DNA of 64,000 bases from the NCBI GenBank assembly GCA_030248215.1, contig JASANG010002318.1:33920-97919 (forward strand), read 5' to 3'. Origin of the DNA: Enoplolaimus lenunculus (Eukaryota; Nematoda; Enoplea; Enoplida; Thoracostomopsidae). The position numbers and the translations under genes were made by a program. Shown here in pieces: positions 58,966-64,000 of the stretch; positions within the stretch are counted from its first letter, which is position 1; every line of letters begins with the position of its first letter. Under the pieces are notes generated by a model. The model had not been told where the DNA came from. It worked only from the letters and a program-made list of their open reading frames with translations, and did not search any database.

Positions 58966-59190
58966 TGCCGGTTTTACCCCAGTGGGGGTGGTGGGGGTTC
59001 CGGTTTTACCCCAGTGGGGGTAATGCGGGGGTGCGGTTTTACCCCAGTGGTGGGGGTTCCGGTTTTACCCCAGTGGGGTGGTGGGGGTTCCGGTTTTACC
59101 CCAGTGGAGGTAATGTGGGGGTGCGGTTTTACCCCAGTGGGGGTAATGTGGGGGTGCGCTTTTCCCCAGTGGGGGTAATGTGGGGGCAAT
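58966..59190. repeat. G-rich minisatellite next to the Polinton
   Basis: Units of about 30-36 bp: CCGGTTTTACCCCAGTGG, GGGTAATG or GGTG, TGGGGGTTC or TGGGGGTGCG. It lies just outside the last Polinton gene and could belong to the element's terminal region or to the flanking host DNA. Confidence 0.85.
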
Positions 59191-59382
59191 TTTTGGGCAA
59201 AACGCAAAAATTTCTTCATATTTACAATACAGATAAAAGTTTCAAACATTTCGTCCCTGCCAAGGGTACTCATCGGATGGCTTTATGCATGACTGCAATG
59301 GCTACCATTATGTTTTTTGTTTTTTATTTTGAAATATTAAACAAAAGAGATAGTACACATGTTTTATAACACACATCTAAAT

Positions 59383-60689
59383 TTAAGCATTCAACTTCCA
59401 AAATACTTCTCGATTGGCATTTATATGTAATTCTGAAGGAAATTCACCCATTGCAAAAACAATAATTGCTTGTTTAAGCTCACTAGTAAAATCAACCGAT
59501 AATTTTATATAACCATCAGCTGGATTACTTATATAATTACAATCACTGCTGTGATCTTTACTCAAGTCTACGGAAAAAATTTGATAACCACCAGTAGCCC
59601 AAAATCCAGTTCTGGTCAATCCTACATTTTCTACAGTATTATTTAATGCATATAGAGTATGTTGAAATGCTCTTAAATAATTACCATTCTTACACGGCAA
59701 AGCTACATTGCAAGGATAACGTTCATCATTCATAAAAACAGTAAACCGATCCATATCAGGCATACAAAATTAAATATATTTTTATCCTTACTACCCGTAT
59801 ATGCATCTTGTGTAATGCTCCAAAAGTGAACTCTTCACGGAAGTTTACCTTCAAATGCTGTCCACTCAATATTTTGCAATCCTTTATTGATGGATACTGT
59901 ATGTATCTTGTACCGAATTCCTGTTGAACCGAGCCCTGTGCTAGCCAAAATTTTGGCTTGCCGATCTAATGCTTGTTTTGTTAGTTTTACTTTTGAGATA
60001 TACAACTTAAAATCGTTAATTCGAATTGCAAGAGGCTTATTAATATTATGTGTTAATATCAAGTTTGGCGGATTCCGACAAAACTCAATTTCCAGGCGGG
60101 ATTTTGGAGGCAAATAGACTGGGGCTAAAAATGCATCTGTTACAAGCGGAAAATACAATTCTACTCGTTTAGAACCAATAATAAATGCAGAACGATTTAT
60201 CCCGCCCAAATTTGTATCTACCGAATCAAACGCAAACTCTGAATCGGCTTCATATAGACAACCTGACAAGTACTGTTTACGCTGTTCAACATTCATAAAT
60301 AAAGTATATAAAACATAAACCATCCATGCATAATGCTTTTGATTGTATGTAATAGGCTCGCCGTTTATTCTCAATTCTACAGATGCAAATAGACTATAGC
60401 CAAACATATTGCACGGAACTATATTTTTACCTTTTCCTAATTCTCCTATAACAGTACCATCAGCATTTACTACTTGTAAGTCAATATATGCGTAAATCTG
60501 TGAAACATCCAGAAAATCAAATGCACTTTCACTGACTTTAAATCGTAAACAGTCATCTGTGTCAATACTTGGCAAAGTTGTATCGCATGCGATTTCAATC
60601 AATTGAGACGATGACACAGAATCCTGACTTGGATACGATCCCATATTCCAGTTTAGTTTTTCAACGCCGCACGTTTTCGTTTGCGCCAT
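59383..60689 (-). pseudogene. Polinton major capsid protein region
   Basis: The region starts at an ATG at 60689 and ends near 59383. The N-terminal side contains a jelly-roll-like protein with VELRINGEPI, AWMVYVLYTLF and LPPKSRLEIEF; the C-terminal side contains YQIFSVDLSKD and FAMGEFPSELHI, which is typical of the end of double-jelly-roll capsid proteins. Size and gene order (last in the cluster, after a small basic protein) fit the major capsid protein of Polintons. The gene looks broken, about one break. It is preceded 38 bases upstream by the GCTTAAAAAG box. Confidence 0.75.
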
Positions 60690-60826
60690 TTTGTTTGCTT
60701 TTTGACTTGTTTTCTTTGTTTTTTACCCTTTTTAAGCTTTTTCTTCAAAATTTTTGTTCGCTTCTTTGAAGAAACTATAACCGTATGTTGCGCTCTAGGA
60801 GCTTTGAAACATAATGAATTAGTCAT
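60653..60826 (-). CDS. Small basic Polinton protein
   Basis: A 57-codon frame from ATG at 60826 to TAA at 60653. After a short neutral head (MTNSLCFKAPRAQH) it is almost all Lys and Arg, for example KKRTKILKKKLKKGKKQ and WRKRKRAALKN. About 28 of 57 residues are basic. Such proteins in adenoviruses and Polintons package DNA in the particle, so that is the likely role. It overlaps the start of the capsid gene by 37 bases in another frame and has its own CCTTAAAAAG box 28 bases upstream. It is too short for a usual gene caller. Confidence 0.6.
   Translation of the reverse strand: MTNSLCFKAPRAQHTVIVSSKKRTKILKKKLKKGKKQRKQVKKQTKWRKRKRAALKN
60728..60737 (-). promoter_or_regulatory. GCTTAAAAAG box before the capsid gene
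   Basis: Exact GCTTAAAAAG on the coding strand, 38 bases before the ATG at 60689, inside the small basic gene. Confidence 0.5.
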
Positions 60827-60854
60827 TGTGTAATATAATACACTATATATTAGT

Positions 60855-60864
60855 CTTTTTAAGG
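60855..60864 (-). promoter_or_regulatory. CCTTAAAAAG box before the basic-protein gene
   Basis: One mismatch to GCTTAAAAAG, 28 bases before the ATG at 60826, followed by AT-rich CTAATATATAGTG. Confidence 0.5.
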
Positions 60865-60869
60865 ATATT

Positions 60870-61485
60870 TCATTTAAACAGTAAGCGTATTACTCCTAAA
60901 GAGTTGTCTAAAAATTCCACAGGATTGAAATTTACGTCAGTTATTACAAATTTCAAATTTTGCAACTGTTCAACATTAAGTTGATGGCTAACAGTATTGC
61001 GAACCGATTTGTTCATTAGTACATGTAGTAATGGCTTATATTTTCCGTTAACTAAACGCTCTTTTATAAAAGCAGAAAATGAAGCGCGGCTTGTTGTGTT
61101 CTATGTTTATAGCATGCCCAACGTGTCGTCCGTTTCTCAGATGATTTTCGTGGAAGCCAAACAATTTCTTAAGTTCTGCAGAAAGTTTAATTTCTGCTTC
61201 GTTTGTGCAGTATACGCTAATAGTATTGCTAAAGCCATCAATGGCAAAGTTAATGCTTGACGAAACTCTATTTAAATGCTGGAGTAATATCTCGAGATTA
61301 TAATGTCCCTTTTCTATAGTAAACCGTTTCCAAGACTTGTTTACGTAATATTCTAGTGTTGTCTCATTAATGTTAATATATTTCTCTTCAAGTTCAATGT
61401 CTAGAACTTGTACAGTAGACGCGTTGAATGGTGTAGGAAAATCAACTACGCCTTTGTTTAAGTCAAAAGTTAAAACAACTTCCAT
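60870..61485 (-). pseudogene. Penton-like minor capsid protein region
   Basis: Starts at ATG 61485. The segment FTIEKGHYNLEILLQHLN, then FSNTISVYC and LKKLFGFHEN follows the pattern of Polinton minor capsid (single jelly-roll, penton) proteins: a PG-Y turn, a helix, a beta strand and an (L)LGF motif. The region ends near 60870 and looks broken, about one break. It lies between the TBP-like gene and the basic-protein gene. Confidence 0.6.
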
Positions 61486-61502
61486 ATTTTATTAAGATAC
61501 AC

Positions 61503-62024
61503 TTACATCCTTTTAAGCATTTTATATACAAATTTAGCACACAAATTATAATGTTCCAATGATTTACAACCAGTTATTACTACTTTACCTGTGTTGAAAA
61601 TAAGTGCTGTGCCAGTATGCACTTTCCATACTAAACTGTTTTGAATTTCTGGCTCATACGATAGTACATATAAATCTCTTAGGTGCGCGTATACTAAGCG
61701 CAAGTTTACATTTTCTTCTAAATCAAAAAGCCCAACCACATTTCTAATTTTCAATATTACAGTTTTTTCCGTAACATAATTTAATTGTGATAAACTGTTA
61801 CAAATTTTATCAACAGCATCTTTTGCTTCTTGCATGCATTTTACACCAACAATTACAATATTTCCATTTGAAAACAACAAACCTGTTGTACTTGAACCTA
61901 ATTTCCAAATACCACCATTAAATTTAGTTACATCATATTTATAATTGTCAAAATTAATTGTATGTAAATTTATACAACAACCTACATTTGAAGTGACAGT
62001 CATATTTGTTATTCTACTTTTCAT
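61503..62024 (-). CDS. TBP-like protein encoded in the Polinton
   Basis: 173 residues from ATG 62024; it could be read further upstream only from a non-ATG codon. The two halves repeat the saddle fold of TATA-binding protein. Half one has NVGCCINLHTI, KYDVTKFNGGIWKL, TGLLFSNGNIVIVGVK. Half two has VILKIRNVVGLFDL, LSYEPEIQNSLVWKV and TALIFNTGKVVITGCKS. The second half follows TBP word for word in places (YEPE, LIF-GK-V-TG-K). Length equals the TBP core. TBP positions promoters by bending TATA-like DNA; here it may serve the element's own genes. Several DNA-intercalating phenylalanines of cellular TBP are replaced or uncertain (LLFS and LIFN keep one each). It overlaps the NADAR gene by 11 bases and looks whole. 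Confidence 0.8.
   Translation of the reverse strand: MKSRITNMTVTSNVGCCINLHTINFDNYKYDVTKFNGGIWKLGSSTTGLLFSNGNIVIVGVKCMQEAKDAVDKICNSLSQLNYVTEKTVILKIRNVVGLFDLEENVNLRLVYAHLRDLYVLSYEPEIQNSLVWKVHTGTALIFNTGKVVITGCKSLEHYNLCAKFVYKMLKRM
61509..61518 (-). promoter_or_regulatory. GCTTAAAAGG box before the penton-like gene
   Basis: One mismatch to GCTTAAAAAG, 23 bases before the ATG at 61485, inside the last codons of the TBP-like gene. Confidence 0.45.
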
Positions 62025-62520
62025 CTCTAACTTCCATCCATAATCTTCCCAGTCTATTAAGTCCTTTCCATTTGTTAATATCTCTACTTGCTTCATTTGC
62101 GATAGAGAGTCCAATTCCCCAATAAAAATCGAATTCGCTTGCTCCTGCAATTAGCGCGTTATTAGTATCAGCAAGAGCTTTGCCAACATGCGCCAGCTGC
62201 TCAGCTTTTGCTTTTAAGCCAACTTTCATAATATCATCAGCCCGAGCATCATGTATCCATTTACCTGCATCGAATCCTTTTACCATTGAACCAATGCGCT
62301 TTTGCTGTGACGGCCTATACGTCCACATTATAGCGTTGTAAGCATCTTCATCTTTAAAATATTTAGCTTTTTCGCTTTGATACCATTGTTCCACACAGTT
62401 GTACCTTCTTCCATCAATTGAAATGTTCCCAATATTGAAATTGCTAAACACGCTCCAACCTGACCTGAATAACACCATTTGCGTTCCACAAACACTCGTA
62501 CAGTTTATTGTATGCTCCAT
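62014..62520 (-). CDS. NADAR-domain protein (YbiA/DUF1768) in the Polinton
   Basis: 168 residues from ATG 62520. NADAR signatures run in order: SVFSNFNIG, then YNCVEQWYQSEKAKYF, IMWTYRPSQQKRIG, FDAGKWIHDARADDIMKVG, FDFYWGIGLS and the end block WKGLNRLGRLWMEVR. The glutamate of VEQW and the WGIGL block are where NADAR enzymes keep catalytic residues. Family members are N-glycosidases for riboflavin intermediates or ADP-ribosylated guanine and occur in bacteria, phages and large DNA viruses. In this element a role in removing ADP-ribose marks or countering host NAD-based defence is an inference. No GCTTAAAAAG box precedes it; 73 bases separate it from the gene before. It looks whole. Confidence 0.85.
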   Translation of the reverse strand: MEHTINCTSVCGTQMVLFRSGWSVFSNFNIGNISIDGRRYNCVEQWYQSEKAKYFKDEDAYNAIMWTYRPSQQKRIGSMVKGFDAGKWIHDARADDIMKVGLKAKAEQLAHVGKALADTNNALIAGASEFDFYWGIGLSIANEASRDINKWKGLNRLGRLWMEVRDEK

Positions 62521-62593
62521 TGCGTTTATTTTGAAATCAAAACTGCGAGAATTTATGTAAATCGTAAAATATTTGCCACACCATGTTTATTGT

Positions 62594-63007
62594 TTAATAT
62601 AATCGTTTCCAATTGTTTTCTTTATCAAATCTTCCGCGGCCAAATGCAGCACTAGGAACCCCGACAAGAAGAGTTTTGAATTTATCAGAATCTAGTGGAC
62701 GAGGAGGAGAGTAGTTAACATCAGAAACAAAAAACTTTACTAAATCAAATATGTTTGACCCCACTGTACCGTCGGGATAAATTACCTGATTGTTATCATT
62801 TAGCTTAAGATCTTTAATGTTATTTAACATAAGTCTTGCTTTGTTTCGCAAATTTTTAGGAAATAGAGAAATCATATTATTTTGTTGAACCGACTCTACT
62901 ACTGTTACTTCAATTTTGTCTGCGACAGGTTTTGAAGCTTGTTGTATATTACCATTTTTCATAATATCTAACCAGCTAACTGGTACAACTGCCATTTTAC
63001 GTGCCAT
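62594..63007 (-). CDS. Conserved Polinton protein of unknown function
   Basis: 137 residues from ATG 63007. The central part NLRNKARLMLNNIK, then NQVIYPDGTVGSNIFDLV and YSPPRPLDSDKF has the word pattern (a helix, then G-x-x-I/V-x-GSNI-x-DL, then P-R-P) that I recall from a small protein next to the capsid genes in many animal Polintons. It is presumably structural or a virion assembly factor, but the function is not known. It overlaps the preceding gene by 11 bases and has no box of its own. Confidence 0.55.
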   Translation of the reverse strand: MARKMAVVPVSWLDIMKNGNIQQASKPVADKIEVTVVESVQQNNMISLFPKNLRNKARLMLNNIKDLKLNDNNQVIYPDGTVGSNIFDLVKFFVSDVNYSPPRPLDSDKFKTLLVGVPSAAFGRGRFDKENNWKRLY

Positions 63008-63272
63008 AGTTGTTATTGAAATACTTTAATAGATTTCTAACTATCGTTGGCTTCAACAACTTACGTTTTTTGGAAATCGATACATGCTTGCTTGCTAGCT
63101 TTTTAAGAGTATTGTTACGAGATTTTTGATTTTGGAACTGATTATATGCAATTTCTGCAAATGCAAGTATCAATGAAATTGGGCCCAATTTAATTACTGC
63201 AGATATTACTTGATTTGAGCTTTTATTAAGAAATTCCAGAGCTGTAAGATTGTTGTCAATATACTTAGACAT
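62997..63272 (-). CDS. Small Polinton protein with one hydrophobic helix
   Basis: 91 residues from the ATG at 63272. An in-frame ATG at 63311 would add 13 residues but overlap the ATPase gene and the box. The sequence has a hydrophobic segment (AVIKLGPISLILAFAEIA, residues about 24-41) followed by a basic tail (KKLASKHVSISKKRKLLK). This suits a membrane-interacting minor virion protein, by analogy with protein VI-like factors, but it is not recognised. The GCTTAAAAAG box is 27 bases before this start. Confidence 0.5.
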   Translation of the reverse strand: MSKYIDNNLTALEFLNKSSNQVISAVIKLGPISLILAFAEIAYNQFQNQKSRNNTLKKLASKHVSISKKRKLLKPTIVRNLLKYFNNNYGT

Positions 63273-63299
63273 GATTACTACTATTGTAAACCAAAGCTT

Positions 63300-63309
63300 C
63301 TTTTTAAGC
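63300..63309 (-). promoter_or_regulatory. GCTTAAAAAG box before the small membrane-type gene
   Basis: Exact match, 27 bases before ATG 63272, at the very end of the ATPase gene. Confidence 0.5.
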
Positions 63310-63969
63310 ATTTATATAAACAAACATTTGTTCATCCTCTGGAAAAACACACTCCCGCACACGTAAGTTATCATCAGTAGCAGACTTTAAGTCTAGAAAC
63401 AAATACCCGAAGGGCAATTTAGTTGCTTGCTCAAACGCACTTGATAAAAAATTTGACTTGGATGGCCACATTTGTCGACCTAAAGTGCAAACCATTGACT
63501 TATCTCTAAAATTGGGAAAAAGTACAATATACTGAGCGTTTCGCGTGATTGTTCTCATATATTTGACATCGTGATATAAATTTTGCGTTACAAATATTGT
63601 ACTTAAATTGTTGTGTCGCTGCTTGGAAAACAGAGATGCCAATTTTTTATCATTGGCAGCTTCTAACATCAAGTCGTCTAATATATATAGAGTGTGAGCA
63701 TCTGATTTAGAAAAATCGTTAGGGATACCTTCATGCAGTTCCAAATTGGCAATTTCATTTAAAAACTTTGTGTAAATTTCTTGAAATATTCCATAACATA
63801 CAACAATTTTGTGCAATTGTTGATCAAACAAGTTGTTCTTTAATAAACGAAATATCCATTGCGTTTTTCCACAACCTGTTTGTCCGCTTACGACACACGT
63901 AAATGGCAATTCCAGCGGAAGAACAATCTTGTCTTTTGAACTAGTCATTTTGCATTTATTTGCCTTCAT
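63304..63969 (-). CDS. Polinton genome-packaging ATPase (A32/FtsK-HerA type)
   Basis: 221 residues from ATG 63969, or 214 from the second in-frame ATG at 63948, which leaves 23 bases to the box and fits the other genes better. Walker A is GQTGCGKT (about residues 31-38), Walker B is TLYILDDLML, and the sensor-like block STIFVTQNLYHD follows. It would pump the element's DNA into capsids. The protein is closest in pattern to Polinton and adintovirus ATPases. It looks whole and is the first gene of the cluster within the window. Confidence 0.9.
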   Translation of the reverse strand: MKANKCKMTSSKDKIVLPLELPFTCVVSGQTGCGKTQWIFRLLKNNLFDQQLHKIVVCYGIFQEIYTKFLNEIANLELHEGIPNDFSKSDAHTLYILDDLMLEAANDKKLASLFSKQRHNNLSTIFVTQNLYHDVKYMRTITRNAQYIVLFPNFRDKSMVCTLGRQMWPSKSNFLSSAFEQATKLPFGYLFLDLKSATDDNLRVRECVFPEDEQMFVYINA

Positions 63970-63971
63970 TT

Positions 63972-63981
63972 CTTTTTAAGC
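63972..63981 (-). promoter_or_regulatory. GCTTAAAAAG box before the ATPase gene
   Basis: Exact match inside AAAAGCTTAAAAAGAAATG, 2 bases before ATG 63969 and 23 bases before ATG 63948. Confidence 0.5.
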
Positions 63982-64000
63982 TTTTAAATAGGAGTCATGT

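Larger units (their letters stand above)
59377..64000 (-). mobile_element. Polinton (Maverick-type), capsid-gene side, truncated by the window
   Basis: Eight tightly packed minus-strand genes, intronless, with gaps under 110 bp: an A32-type packaging ATPase, two small proteins, a NADAR protein, a TBP-like protein, a penton-like region, a small basic protein and a major-capsid region. ATPase plus double-jelly-roll capsid genes define the Polinton/adintovirus group. Two regions look broken, about one break each; the others look whole, so the insertion is probably fairly young. The terminal inverted repeat was not located on the left (somewhere in 58500-59380). The polymerase, integrase and protease side is presumably right of 64000. 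Confidence 0.85.

Noticed and set aside
59887-60117. Plus-strand frame inside the capsid region, and similar frames at 60569-60769 and 60997-61260
   Set aside because: Antisense shadows of the minus-strand Polinton genes.
62025-62150. A longer TBP-like protein starting at 62150
   Set aside because: That codon is TTG, and the extra residues lie inside the NADAR gene and have no TBP similarity; ATG 62024 is preferred.

Overview
The window is nuclear DNA of an invertebrate animal (a metazoan, probably bilaterian; the species cannot be fixed). The reasons are a spliced Kv4/Shal potassium-channel gene whose tail is closest in wording to arthropod Shal, a spliced TIMP gene with vertebrate-type exon boundaries, long AT-rich introns, dense small inverted-repeat transposons, minisatellites and a Polinton. 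Most of the 64 kb is repeat. Short open frames are abundant and nearly all are noise.

Host genes. (1) complement 449-3659: two unrecognised exons whose splice phases fit, probably one gene running off the left edge. (2) 25478-33486, plus strand: a complete five-exon Kv4/Shal channel of 689 residues with a 30-glutamine tract in its tail. (3) complement 40796-44075: a four-exon TIMP-like metalloproteinase inhibitor, visible only when splice sites are read. (4) 51224-51760, plus strand: a secreted or membrane cysteine-rich first exon, possibly a TGF-beta type I receptor ectodomain. Weaker single exons are noted at complement 20797-21217 and at 53191-53385.

Repeats. At least six families of small non-autonomous DNA transposons occur many times. 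They are: a palindromic family built from GAGTCAAATTGACTC; a related family with CACTGTAAATT ends; a 320-450 bp family with TACTGTAGTGACCCG ends; a GGCCCATGTA family with 8-bp target duplications and a (TTAGGC)n-like core; a family with ACTTTAAGGG ends and a similar core; and TTAA-flanked elements that carry a tRNA-Gly-like or tRNA-Asp-like Pol III promoter. Tandem arrays lie at 5338-6010 (21 bp, inside a transposon), 27195-28036 (Kv4 intron 1), 34733-35405 (113 bp), 46040-47445 (GCCTAA-rich), 57597-58497 (58 bp) and 58966-59190.

Right end. 59377-64000 is the capsid-gene side of a Polinton (Maverick-type virus-like element), all on the minus strand. In transcription order it holds a packaging ATPase, a small membrane-type protein, a conserved small protein, a NADAR-domain protein, a TBP-like protein, a penton-like region, a small basic protein and a major-capsid region. 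The last and the penton region look broken; the others look whole. Five genes share a GCTTAAAAAG box 23-38 bases before their start, and two genes without the box overlap the preceding gene by exactly 11 bases. A virus-like element with its own TBP-like factor and a shared promoter-like box is the most interesting thing here. Its polymerase and integrase side lies beyond the window.
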